This document shows, in pieces, positions 25,355 to 37,932 of a stretch of DNA of 64,000 bases. The notes under the pieces were generated by a model. The model did not search any database, was not told the DNA's origin, and saw nothing but the letters and a program-made list of their open reading frames with translations. Location of the stretch: NCBI GenBank assembly GCA_013399895.1, contig VXBA01003830.1, forward strand, positions 258,546 to 322,545. Direction: 5' to 3'. Position numbers and translations under genes: made by a program. The number at the start of each line of letters is the position of its first letter. Position 1 is the stretch's first letter. The stretch comes from Serilophus lunatus (Eukaryota > Chordata > Aves > Passeriformes > Eurylaimidae).

Positions 25355-28300
25355 AGGCTGTGTGTCAATAATGTGTAAAATGGAATAGCCCTAAATCATT
25401 TGTAAGTAAGTATTACTCTCTCTGTCTTGTTTTCATTCTATCCTGTCTTAGTGAATAAAGTATCTTCAGACAACTGAAGTAGGAACATAACTGCTTTTAT
25501 GAAAGTCAGTGTGTTAATGCTTTTGTTGAGTCTGTGGTCAGCCAGGCTGCAGTAACACAAACAGTGAGAGTGTGGGAATCTTAATGGATGGTAATTTCAA
25601 AGCCTCTTTGTGAGTTTTTGCAGGCAATCAGAGACAAGTAGAACAAACCAAAGAGGCTCCATCTTTGAAAGATAATTGAGTTTGATGTACTGGGTACTCA
25701 GTTTTCTTTGCCTCTGACTCTGAGGAATTTTTTAAAATGAAGACATCTGACTGTGTGATGAAGTGGGAAAATGGTCACATTTGAGCTTAATCCATTTAAT
25801 ATCAGATAAAGTTATAGTAATTTCTTAGGAGCTACTTAAAGAGTTTTGAAGAGAATGCCCATGTGTGAAAGGCTGTACTGTGTGAAATTTCACTTAACAG
25901 TAATTTTTTGGTCACAGTGGTGGATGCACCACTAAAGGTCAGACACAATGCTGGTTAATCTGTAACCCTTGTAAAGCAAGCCTGCTTCCCATGGCCATAG
26001 GAGTCATGTTTGCTGCATTTGTGCGTGCTCCACAGGTGACAGCACAGGGGTGTCTTGCATAATGGTTTTATTTGCATTAGTGATGCAGAAAGGAACCACA
26101 GTTTCTGCAGGTCTGGGTTTCTCCCAACAAAGAATCATTCTGTGTAACAAATTTTTAGAATAAAGTGTTTGAATCTATTGGTAATGTAAAAATGCATAAC
26201 TGCTCTTTTAAGACTATAAGCTATTTTTCCTCCCAATCTTGACACAAAGTGCCTTTTGTATTTACCAGAAGTCCTGAAGTTAGAGTCCAGTTGGAATACA
26301 CCTTTGGACTCCATGAACTTCATTTTTCTGTGGAAAAAGGGTTTCTGTAGAGTAAGTGAATGTGGTTTAATGGCTAAATGGCCATTAAATAGTCCTAGAA
26401 GGCAGGGCACAAGGTCAGGCAAACGGTTTTGGTGTGAAGTGAGGTCTCATATGATGTTTGGTGGTTTATTCTTGCTTTATTTCCTAAGTCACATAGTAAA
26501 ACGTTTGAATTTGATGATCCAGCTTGGCTTTGTAACCAGTATTGTACAGGATGATTTTCTGTCTGTAATGTTTCAGACTTCATGTATTTTGACCTTGTTT
26601 ATTATAAATTACATCTTACTGTTCAAATGAGTTTAGTGTTATGCATCAGTAATCTCTTTTGATCTCTTATGGAGAGAAAATAAACATAATTTTAGTTGCT
26701 CTGTAATGTTTACAGGATTTCCTCTTTCCCATTCCCCTTGCAATAGAAATAGCTGTAGGCTTTGATTTTGCAAGTAAGGTTTTACTTTTATTCAGTGTTT
26801 GGACTAGTATTGCCCCAATAATCCATTGCATTAACATTACTGAAATAGCATGTCACATGCTCCCCAAATCTGTTGCCTGCTGACAGCTTAAGAAGCCTAT
26901 ACATCAGAATTAGACTTTGATTAAGGGAGTTTTGTTGCTCTTTTTTAGTTCTTCCTTAATGTTTGGCTTGAATTTGTGGGACATGTCATGTCAGATTCCA
27001 CCAGAAAACTGCCATGCTTTTGCAAAGCAGTTCTGCAGCCTTCAGCTCTAAGTCCAGGTCAGTGTGCTCCCCAAGAGCTTGGTGCAAGAACAATTCCTGT
27101 CTCTTCCCTGGATCATTCCAGTCTGTGCCTTCTCTTCTGTGAAGCTTGATGGCTTTCATTGCACCATAGGATGGCATTGAAAATTCACTTTCTTGTGGCT
27201 GCATTGGTTTGCAGTACTGGATTTGTACAGTCTTTTTACTTACCTGAGTCCTTTGCCCCTTTTTCCAAACTAATTAGGGATTTTTGTAAGTCAGTCTCAA
27301 GGGCTGTCATACAACAGATTTTTTTATGAATTGTATTCTGTATGTATAAAATAATGTATTTTAAGTCTTTAATAGTAACTAATGAGATTATTATAACTAA
27401 CAATAGAGTAATGCTCTAAATTATTCTAAGCAAGTTACATTCTTTGTTCAGTCTATTTTGACCCTGTATCAACAGAATTTCATTATTGAGTTTAGCTGCT
27501 GACAAGCTTTTATTGAAGGACCAGGTAGAGGTGTTTCCTGATCTTAGTTCTGTAGAAAAGAAGTCAAAAAAAATTAGTACTGGGGGACAGGTGTTGAGAA
27601 ACATTCTCTAATCGTAGCATAGATGTGCCTAGTCCAACCAGTGTGTCTTTGTGCGCTGAGCACATTTCATGTTGCCGAGGTGACATGAGAGTCGCTGTTG
27701 TAGGCTCTGGGAAAGAGGTGTTGTGACCTAACACAGTACAGATTTAAATGATGCAAATAAAAATTGATTATATTAACATTGCTATAATTATAGATTTGAA
27801 ATACATAGCTCATTATAACACCTTTTAAAGGAGAGAATAGCAGTGCAATACACAGCATATTGCATTTCTGGTTTGTATCCCCATATATTTGTATGTGTAC
27901 TCGTACAGAGAAGGGAGGAATAAAAAGTAGAAAAGAAAATTGTATTTCCAGGGAGGCTTTGAAAAGGAAGATGAACTAAAACTGCAGGTTTGAGTTAGTG
28001 TATTGTGTTCTTACAGTTAAATAAAGGGGATGCAGTCTTCAGAAAATTTTGAGGTAAAACTGAATTGAAAGAGGATTTCAGTTTCAGAAGAGGTTTGATC
28101 TTGAACCAGTTAATGGGAGATGAGAATCATTTTACTGCATTTGCTCAAATTACTCTAGAAAGCAAGGGTAATATTAAAGCCTTTCTCACTTTTATGTGTC
28201 TTAGTGACAGCCTTAGAGTGGTCTAAAACATTTTGTTGTCATGGGTGCGTGTTTGTAATAGGATTATGAGACATTTGAGTTTTGGTTGTAATCCACACCT

Positions 28301-31300
28301 GCAGTTACTGGATTCCATTGCCCTGTGAAGTTTGCTGTAGATTTTATAAAATGTGTGAGGTTTAATTTGAAGCAGGTGTCCACCCATTTTACAAAAAGAA
28401 AATGTAATGGCATGCAGTGAGAAACATCTCAGCAGTGAAACCAATGGATAGATAAGTGCGTGTTTTTAATTACTGTCTTTGGGTGGTAGTACAGAGGCAC
28501 TTAGTGGAATAGCAGGGTGAGAGCTGAAGAGTTGCTGCCTGATCTGTTAGTAAATAATGAACTTCAGGCTCTAAAACAGCTGGTTTGACACGTTAAGTGA
28601 ACCTTGATTTTATCCTTAAAAAAAAGTACCTATTTATAATAGAAGCCTTAATGACAAAAGGAGGTGTTCTGCTGTAGGTCTCAGGGTAGTTACCGCACTC
28701 CGCCTCCAGAGCAACAAAAATGAAATTATTGTATCAATTTTTCGATATGCGCCAGAGTTCTTCTGAAGGTCATCGGGTATAACACAGGGAGCTTGGTAAT
28801 AGCAAAAAAACCCCGCTTACTTTGCTTCAGGGAAAGTATGTCCATTTGTATCTTTAAATCCTATTAAGTTGCAATTGATTCTCTGTTATCAGGGAAGAAG
28901 CTGTAACACATAAACTTGATGATCTTGGGCAAAGTCTTTGGAATAAGTCTTACTAGTGTCCTTGCTACCTGCCATTTAAAGCATTTTGTTGCCTTACTGT
29001 ATTTTATTTAAGAGCTGAACTGTGAGGTGCACATTAGTTGAGTTTCTGGTGCGCAAAAAGACTTCTTATGGTTAATATGTAATTTCAATAAGAATTTGTT
29101 ATACTGATTGTTATTCAAAGACAGAAGTTTTAAGTCCAAACGAGAGACATACTGTAGGCTTCAGATATATTCATTCTGCTAATTATTAGTAATAAATTAT
29201 CTCAATTATGAGATCTTTTGAGAAAATCAACTTTAAAAATCACCAGCTAGCTACATGATGTCAGGGATATAAAATTCGTTCTTTGGAGCCCGTGGGTTGT
29301 CAGGGTGTTTGGAAGACATCTATCCATCCTTACACTAAACCTGTGCTTATCCAAACTCCTTTGTCCTTTCTGAAGTCCTGTTTAGGACGTGGTGCCCGGC
29401 AGGCCCTCGTGGTTGGAGCTGCAGTGTAGTGTACACAGCTGTCAGGGTGCCAGATGTCAGTAGGCTGCGGACAGAGAGAGTGCCTGTCTGTTCTGGCCAC
29501 TTATGTTTGCTCTGTCCCTTTCTGTCTCTTGCTGCAGACTGTGCATCCTTAAGCTTTCCCTTTATCTGGGACTGTGGCCCTGAACCCAATCACTAATCAC
29601 ACTCGTTACACTGTGAGGTCTGTTACTTTTTGATGAACCTCCCATGAGCCCTGTGGCACTGCAGTTGAGTTTAGCTCCAAAGGATCTCTGGAACTGGAGG
29701 AGTGGAGCTTGCTGTGTCCCAGGGATGCACAGGCACTGCATTTTGCCTATGTTTGGAAGCTCTTCTGAGTTTGAGGCAAAGAAAATGCTGCTGTTATTGA
29801 TATTTAGATCACTTCATAATACACCTCAGCTTTCATCCCTTGAGAAATTGTGTCAGTAATTGAAAGAGCCGTTGTCTCATTTGAGTTATCTAAAGCAATC
29901 TCAGTCTTCATTCTTATAATTATTGGAAGAGCCCTGCAGCAAAAATCTGATTAGTGATTTCCTAATGCTGCTGGAAAACAGTATTTCTAGAATAATTTTC
30001 TGTACTGAATCAATGATACAAGTCAAGATTGGTGTGAAAACAGATTAAAAAATGTCTGAAGAAATTTATCACAATATTTTTCTTTGTCACAGCAACATTA
30101 TGGATACAACTTTTTTTGTAACCGAAACAGAATGCAAATTCTGGAAGTGGAGTCCTGATAGCTGGGTGACACCTTTGCCTTGGGATTCCATGTTTTTCCA
30201 TTGTTTTAATGCTAGAGTTAATAATGTTCTCACATTTTTAGGTCTTGAAGAAATTTAACTGTAATGAAATTACAAAGAATTTAAAATGTACCAGTACTTT
30301 TGGAAATTCAATATGTTTTTAGGTGTGGAGGTTTTCCCCTGTAGGATATCATCTTTATAATCTGTTGTATGGAATGCAGATAGACCAAGAGAATAAATAT
30401 TCAGATGAGGAAAGCATTAACACTTGAGTGTACAATACCTGCATACAGATCTGTCATAGTGGACAAACTGCTTCTAATTTCACTGATTTCATTGGTTCGG
30501 TGCATTTTAATTAAGCTTTTGACTGCTGCCTCAGTAAACCCTTCCTGCTTCAAAGGATTGATAAGATATCCACACTTAGATCTGAGTTACTGTAGAGATG
30601 CTGAATAGCATGTATGGACAGCATATTTCTTCAGTCAATTATTTTTGAAAGAATTGCTTGGTTCAGCTTTCATTTTGAACATTGTGAAACATTCAGCAAC
30701 TGGCTCTGCAGAAGTGTTGCTGGTGGTGTTGCTCAAAAAAGTAGTATGTTCTTTTGGTTCATTCATAGGTCATTCTAGAGAAGGGAAGTCTCTTGAGTTC
30801 TGTAGGAGCCTCATTTAAATTTGAGAGAATCTGAAATTGCTGCAAAATCTTGTTGATCTCTTGTGATATCTCAATAAACCTTATTTTGAGTTAGAACTCT
30901 TCACCTCTGAAACAGCATGTATTTGAGGCAGGTCTCCACTTACCTGTTTGTTCAGAAATAATCTAATAAATTTGAAAGCTTGGAGGATTGGTTCCAAACT
31001 GCTTAGTTTTCTTTCTGTTTAAATACTCTTATGCTAATGGCTGTGTGCCATGTTAATACTCATGGATTACAGTATGGGGTGTATAAGAAAATGTAATAGT
31101 GTGTTCTGAGAATGTGTTTAATAAAAACCAGATTAGAATTAAGACTGTGTTGTGAGTCACTGACATATCAGCTCTGTGCTTAATATCTTACCTAAATCCC
31201 CATCCATTGCTTCTAATAGAGTTGACATATTTTAGTGAAGTTGAGGATAACAGTTCTGAACTACTTGGAATAGCAACAAACACAGCACATATAAAGTTTC

Positions 31301-33161
31301 TTTGTAATTGGAAAATACATTATTCTGATTTATATTTGCTCCATCAACCCTTCTTTTTCCCTGTATCTTAATTGTTCCTTTCTAGAAACAAACTACAGAT
31401 GTGTAACAAACAGATTTCTGCTGGGTATGGCGAATAATTCATAGGAAAAAAGACAAAACAAAAAAGCTCACCCTAGAGCTTAAAATGAGATCAGAATTGT
31501 GTGCTGTTAATACATTCTGGTAGCTGTGTCAATGTATAGACAATTTAACTGTCCTGCTCTTGTGGGGCACCAGGGGATTTTGTTTCTCTGCTCCTGTTTC
31601 CATGGCAATTAGAATTAGATTAGTTTTAGGTTCACAGTGGGTAAATGAGAGAGACTAAGCTGCGATGCAGTGTTTGTGAGTCAGGAACGTACTAGGTTTT
31701 TATAAAATAGCTCAAAACTGCTTACATTGTTGTGTTATTTGGTCGCTGTTGGCTTGCTTATATTTCTTTTGGAGTTTACAGATCTTTTGCTTGTTGTTAG
31801 GCAGTCTGGTGTTACTTGTGCTCTTTGTGTTCACAGGGATGTACTCTTTAAATAAGAGAGTGGTCCCTGGATTCCAGGGATTGCTGCATGTTGAAGAGTC
31901 AGTTTGCACAGCTGCTGATAAGCAGCTGTATTAACTGTTTTAGTAATTCTTTAGTCTCTGACTGATTTTTGCAGTGTTTTGAATGTGATGGAATGGTATG
32001 ATTTTCATCAGCACCCACTATTTAGGATGACTTTCTTGGAGGACCATTCCAAGTTCTGAATTTGTCCATACAGTTTTCATGTGTGTGTGTTCATACAGAA
32101 ATATACATAAACCTTTTTTTTTTTCTTGTCTTACTTGTTAATACATTCACACCACCCTCACCCAAAGAGATGTTCATCCTGCCTGTTTTTCCAGGATTTG
32201 GAATGGAGAGTAATATTACTGGTGGATTATTCCAGTCCCTTTTCAGCTAATTCCCATGCTGCACATTTTTTATAATTTGTATTTAACTTACCAGCATTTT
32301 GCAGTAAAGGAGCAGATGCTGCAGGGAGAATTTTGTACTCTGGTAGTAAAGTCTTATGCATTTATAGTCTCTGAGTATGTGATAGTTGTGACATTACTCA
32401 CACAATATTCAAAGTTGCATTTTGTTAAGTAATTATCTGCCTGTTAAAAGGGCAACTGTAGGTTTCACAGGAACATCATTCTTGCAGATATTTCAGCTGT
32501 TAATTTTGGCCCTCTGTGAGGTGCACCCAGACCTAAAGGGGATATCAATGCTTTCTGGTTGTTCAGGTACAATTGCAGTTTACCCTTCCAGGGACATTTG
32601 AGCAGCAGAATTAAACCTTACAGTTGTCTGTGCCCCTGTAGCCCAGAGAGGGGAAATTTGGGCAAGATCAGTGGCTTCAGACGCTTAAGCAGAGAAACAG
32701 TCTGTGTTGTGCTTTGCTGACTGAAGGCACTGGTGGGCCTGGTACTGTGAGTGCTGGGATCTCCCTCCTTAGCTGGAGTGAATTAGGCAGCCCCTGCAGT
32801 GCCCTGCCGTCTCTGTTCAGCTGCCTTGTGCATCTGCCTGTTCGTGCCATGCCTGGCTCTGCCTGGCACACCTTGGTGGGTCTTCGTCCAGTGTGTTTTT
32901 ACAAACAGGCTGTTTGGTTTCTAGGTTATCTAGAGGCATTTAGAACACATTTTTGAAAGCATATACATACTGCAGATCTGTAAACATGTATATTTAGTTC
33001 TTAGAGGAAGCCTTAGAAGGAATTTCTGCAAGTAATGTGAAGAACTTGTATGATTAATGTAAGTGAATCCATTGACCGGAGAATTTATCTTGTGTTTACC
33101 AGCTGAAAAAATGAGAAATCCATAGATCTGTGGAAAAGATGAAGACTTGGAAAGCATTTCC

Positions 33162-33199
33162 AAGACACACCAAGCAGTTTAAGACACACCAAGAAATTT
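33162..33199. repeat. Two-copy 19-bp tandem duplication
   Basis: The 13-base core AAGACACACCAAG occurs at 33162-33174 and again at 33181-33193. The full 19-base units (33162-33180 and 33181-33199) differ at only a few positions. This is a small recent local duplication in intronic sequence. Confidence 0.85.
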
Positions 33200-36100
33200 C
33201 ATCATCTGATCTGTCCTATAATCAAAGACAGAGCCCTCTAAATTTCTAGAGACCTACCAGTATGTGGAGGGTTGAAAATGCTGGGAAAGACACCATCAAG
33301 GGCTAATCCTTTGTTTGCAGTCCCTGTACTGGAAAGTAATTTTACCTTCTGGTTTTTCCTGCCTCAGTATGTGCCTGTTGAAGTAAATGCGTCTTTGTCA
33401 TGCACGAGCACCACTGGCATTAGTGATAATGGAGTTTTCATATGCATATTGAGAGATGTTCATACCCACTGTTACTGCATTTCTAATGCTGCAGAAGCCA
33501 ACACTGATGTATTTTGCTTCTTCCTCTGTGAATCACCACTGTTATAGACAGCAGATACATACAGCTGTAGGAATTCTGCTTCAGGAATCTGGCAAACCTA
33601 TATTTTTGAACATGTTTTTAGCAGCTTTGGTTTGTTTTGATTATTATGCACTCAGAAGAGGTTCACTACAATTCAGCAGATAGAAGTTAGGTCCAAGATA
33701 GTAAATAAATGTGTTATGCAGGCTCTGAAATCAAACCATCTTGCCAAAGTTAAGTGAGAAAGTTGTTAAAATCATCCAACTCTACTTGTATTTCAGAGAG
33801 AAAAGACCCGTGGACAGTGTACATACGTTGTAGTGAATTTTGAATCACATGAGAAGATGAATAGATTGCAGTGTTGAGCTACTGGTTCTTAGGGAAGGAT
33901 GGTATCTTAATTACTATTAGTTTTTATTACTATTATTATTTTAGGTGTAAAAGCAACTCACTTATTTTGTGCCTATGTTTCTTGATCCTCAAACTGTTGT
34001 AACCACGTGTTTTACCTACTGCTTCCACTGAAGTAAGCACTGAATATTCTGAGTGATTATTGTAAGGGCTTTTTTAGGGCTTGTAAATTACATACTACGC
34101 TTCAAATAATTCCTACTTTGTGTGTTCTCCTCACTTTATTCAGTGCTAGCATTGTACTTATATGAAGTATAAACTGAAGAGAAAACAAAATGTCAAGGTT
34201 GGATTTTTCTAGTTTGAGGGTTTTTGTGTTCTTAAATTCCTGATCATCCTCAATACCAAGAGAAATCTTTAGTTTCCTATTTAGATAGTCATGTGGTGTA
34301 TTCTAACAAAATACTGGTATGTCATGTCTTCTGTGTGCTTTTTTCCTGGTTATATAGTTGTGTACGCTGTGGGTTAATGGGTTGAATGTGCTTGGCACTG
34401 GAAATAACTTTATCTCAAAGCAAAATAAGTTTTTGGGTAACCACAGTGACATGGTGGACTAATGGGGTTTGGAAAATTACATGACAGCAGGTTCAAGGTG
34501 CACTCTGTGAGTGACATTATTAAAGGCACAGGTGGCACACCGAGTTCCAGTGTCCATCATCAGCACAAATCCATCACCTGGCCTCGCTGGGTGACCTTTT
34601 CCATGGGGAGCCAGTACACTGAGTGCCACAAAGCTCTCCCTTTCCAAGCAAAAACACATGTACCTCTTTCATCTTGCAGGGCCTCTGTAAAGGTCAAACA
34701 CAATTTTAGTTGAACAAAACAGCTGAAGAAAAAGGATCTTGCATCTTGTGCAATGCCACAAATAAGTCAGACCGGAGGGGGGGAAGGTTTAACTCGCAGA
34801 AGGGAGGTTGCACATAAATGAAAGATTTGCTACTCATAGGGAACCCACAAGAATGTCTTGACTCTGAACAGGTTTGGTGACTCAGAGAAACTGGCTTATG
34901 TGTGAGTATCTTATGTATCAATACACATTCTGTTTTGGAATGCAATTTCTTCTTTTTCCTAAAGGGTTTTCTTTAATAACCTCACGATTTCAGGCACCCC
35001 ATTTATTTAATTGAGAGCATGTTGCTGTCTAGCCTGCAGATAAGCTACCTAACCCTTTTCATTTTACTTTCCTGAGTGCAGTTTCACATTACAGGACTAC
35101 CAGCCCACAGACAAGTTATCATACAGTAATAAGAAGCTAACATAGCTGTGTGAGCAAATTTAATTAACTGCAAAGATGGAATTCTCAGTTTTTCCTTCAC
35201 TTGGCCAGCATCCAGAAGTATGTAGCTTCTATGCTGTAGGAAATGCTGTAGAATATAAACTATGCACATTTGCATGTAGGCATCATCTGCAGAGTCTTTG
35301 GTATCCATATCCTGATTTTGGTTCACTTTTACTGTGCATTTATGCCTTCTTATGTGTGAAATTCTTATTTCACTTAAAAACTTAACACTGGAGTTTTACC
35401 AAAAAAATCTCATTTGAGAGGTTTTTCAGTGGCATAGTTGCTGAAGAAAAAACCCAAAAGGAACATTTGCCATGTTGTCTTTCTGAATAATGTTTTCAGC
35501 AGCTGCACTGTTGTGGATAATGTTTGAAACGTGCCCACAGTGTAAATGTCCACAGACTAGACTTTGTGAAAGCTTAAACTGGGCACCCCACAATCCTACT
35601 GCTCCCTAAAACCAGCGGCTTTTTCTCTCACATTCATGCCAAGCCTGGTTCCCAGTACAGTGCACGTTTCTTCTGTAGTGCCTAGATATAGGTGCATTTT
35701 ACTTATTATGCTCTACTGTTTTTATACCTAAAAGGTTGCTGGAAACCAGGACATAGTGGAAATGGTGACTAGCTAAGTATCTAAGTTACTGTTAGATGAA
35801 AAACTGACACTGCAGACTCATTAAATAAATACATTATGCATTACTTTTTCTGCATTTTAATTGTATTCAACTTTACTATTTTTTTTAAATTAAATGTTGT
35901 AGTGAAAAGGTTCCTCCTCACCTTTTTCCTTCCACCAAAGGGTCAATATCCCTCACCCCACTGCACCAGTTTCTATTTTTAAGTGTATGTGAAGCTTATG
36001 GTGTCTCAACTGTAACTTGCATGTTGGTTTAAAATACCTGACATCAGCATAAAGGTATAAAGGTCTGAATCGTGCTTGCTCTTGATTGTAGTGTAGGGAG

Positions 36101-36638
36101 TAATGTATCTGTATGTTAAATACAGGTTTTAAATGAAAGTATGGGTCCTTTTTCAAACAAAAGATCAAGTAGAGAGGTTGTTTGGGTGGATGAAACAAAA
36201 CAAAAAAACCCTTTTCCTAATTTATCTGGTTACCCTGGATGATTTTGTAATTTTCCTATTATTACTTCCCTTTCTGCAGGCTAATTTTCAATTATGTTAA
36301 GAGACCACAAGAAAATTTGCTCTAAACACTTATTCTTCTTTAGAGTTGACAACATTTGGTACTGGGAGTGAAGAAATGTTTTAAGATGTATTTTGACCTG
36401 ACCAGAACCAAGTGAATCTGGCAGCTGGATGGAAATCTTTTAAAACAGCTTAGTAGTAGTTCTGTTTATTTATTCTGAGAACAAAAGGAAAGCATTATAT
36501 TTTTAGCAGTTGGTTTCCAGCATTCAGGAAATGCACCTCATAAATGTATATTAAGCTTCATCTTATTACTTGCAACATTTTCAATGACACTGGTATAAAC
36601 CTCATGTCTCTTTAGTGACTCTGCTCTCTTTATTACAG

Positions 36639-36695
36639 GTGCTGTTGTCAGGATTGATCGGTGTTGTTTCATGGAAGAGGCCACTTTCACTTGTG
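36639..36695 (+). CDS. ENTREP1: ENTREP1 coding exon A (second membrane helix and SWKRP turn)
   Basis: This 57-bp exon encodes 19 residues, beginning VLLSGLIGVVSW and ending PLSLV. It is bounded by TATTACAG upstream and GTGAGT downstream, and starts and ends in phase 0. The hydrophobic half (VLLSGLIGVV) is the end of a membrane helix. SWKRP (from 36669) is a short basic turn, and SLV starts the next helix, completed by the exon at 50606. ENTREP1 is a multi-span endosomal and plasma-membrane protein. It binds epsin and, through PY motifs in its C-terminal tail, activates ITCH-type ubiquitin ligases, promoting CXCR4 ubiquitination and endocytosis (established for the human protein). The call rests on remembered similarity to human FAM189A2 and on the agreement of all three exons in order, strand and phase. 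The exon alone would be too short to identify. In-frame read-through meets a stop within six codons of the donor. Confidence 0.88.
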
Positions 36696-37888
36696 GTGAG
36701 TAACTCCCAGTGATTTTCTCTCCACATAGAAGCCTAATAGTCTTTGGGGATGATTTTCCCATTCTGTTGTGTATTCTAATATTTATAAACATTTAGTACA
36801 AAAATATGGGGACTTTGAAGTTGTTCTACATAAACTGCTTAGGTGCCAATAATATTTTTCTTCTGTCTGACAAATAGACCATTGGTCTGCATTTATCTTT
36901 GCATTTTACTTGATTTGTCTAAAAATGCACTGCAGAGCAGTCTTTTGAACCAATTACCTGTATGGAAAAAAGGATATTCCAAATTAGTAGCTGTTCTTTG
37001 TCTGCAGAATGATTTTCAGCTACATTATTGTTTCTGTTGTGAGATTCATGTAGTGACTTAATAATGAAAAGTAATCTATTCTTTGTGTGTTCATGCTAAT
37101 AGAGTTTCAAATAACCTATTAACAGAAAGTACTACTAGATTCAAATCAGTCTTATTTAAAAGATGTATTTGCAATAAGATCAATAAGCAGCTAAATATTG
37201 CCTTTGAAAACATGTGCATTTGCATCATAGTAACATGAGGCATTTGTAACCTAGTTAATATTAAAGGTAGTCTCCAGAAAAAATAATATAACAAAAAGTA
37301 TAAAATGGAAAGTCCTCTATTAATAAGCTTATTTAGAACTTCAGGTGTATCTTTCAGTATTATGGACTAGAACAGTAGGGGCAGAGCTTACATCATGCGA
37401 GTAAACTATTCATAAATCAGAAGTGTTATTCAGGCCTATTGAGACCTAGCTTCTTTGATTCATAAACAGTGAGTTCAGCTGGGCTTTCAGATACCGATCC
37501 ATTCACTGAAATGGAAATAGTAAATCATGGTCAGTGTGATTCAAGGAAATAAAGATAAAAGGGAAGAAATAGTAAATGACAACATGAATGCTTGCAGTAC
37601 AGCTCACCTTCCTGAAAAATTCTTTCTTGCTAGTAGTAAGCTTAGTGTTCATGAGCTAGATCCTCATTTTCTCCTGTATTTCTGTATTGGCACTTGGTGG
37701 TGATACAATAATCAGCTGGAAGAATGGGAGACAGGAGTGGTATTTTCCACCTCTGTCTGTGATTAAGGGGTACAATAGCCAAGCTAACACCTCTGCAGTG
37801 GCTACATAATGTCTTGTTTTCCTTGTTGAGTTGTAAATACCTTTGAGCAGTTGGAACCCACGTGTGCAGGATGACAGTTCTTGTTAAC

Positions 37889-37932
37889 AATCAATACTGT
37901 AATAACTATAATACTGTTCAATACTGTAACAA
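37889..37932. repeat. Short imperfect direct repeats of an AATACTGT motif
   Basis: CAATACTGTAA occurs at about 37892 and again near 37919, with an intervening partial copy (AATACTGTT). This is a local, imperfect duplication in AT-rich intronic DNA. Confidence 0.6.

Larger units (their letters stand above)
501..36638 (+). other. ENTREP1: Long first intron (3' part) of ENTREP1
   Basis: About 36 kb of AT-rich DNA separates the CpG island from the first recognisable coding exon. I see no exon-like segment with family homology, no tRNA or rRNA gene and no intact transposon. Contents noted separately are the G/T-rich tract at 12861-13013, the A/C-rich tract at 15405-15553, TG microsatellites at 8898 and 19842, a T15 run at 25340, a 19-bp tandem duplication at 33162 and several inverted repeats. 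The longest open frames here (for example 9391-9837 minus, 1877-2269 plus, 2725-3084 minus) lack recognisable domains and are treated as chance. The intron ends in CTCTCTTTATTACAG, a normal acceptor. Confidence 0.7.

Noticed and set aside
26256..26630. 124-codon plus-strand frame
   Set aside because: Overlapping minus-strand frames of similar length and lack of recognisable features suggest a chance open stretch.
27628..27700. CCTAGTCCAACCAG segment reminiscent of CR1 3' body sequence
   Set aside because: The match is too short and no octamer tail lies nearby.
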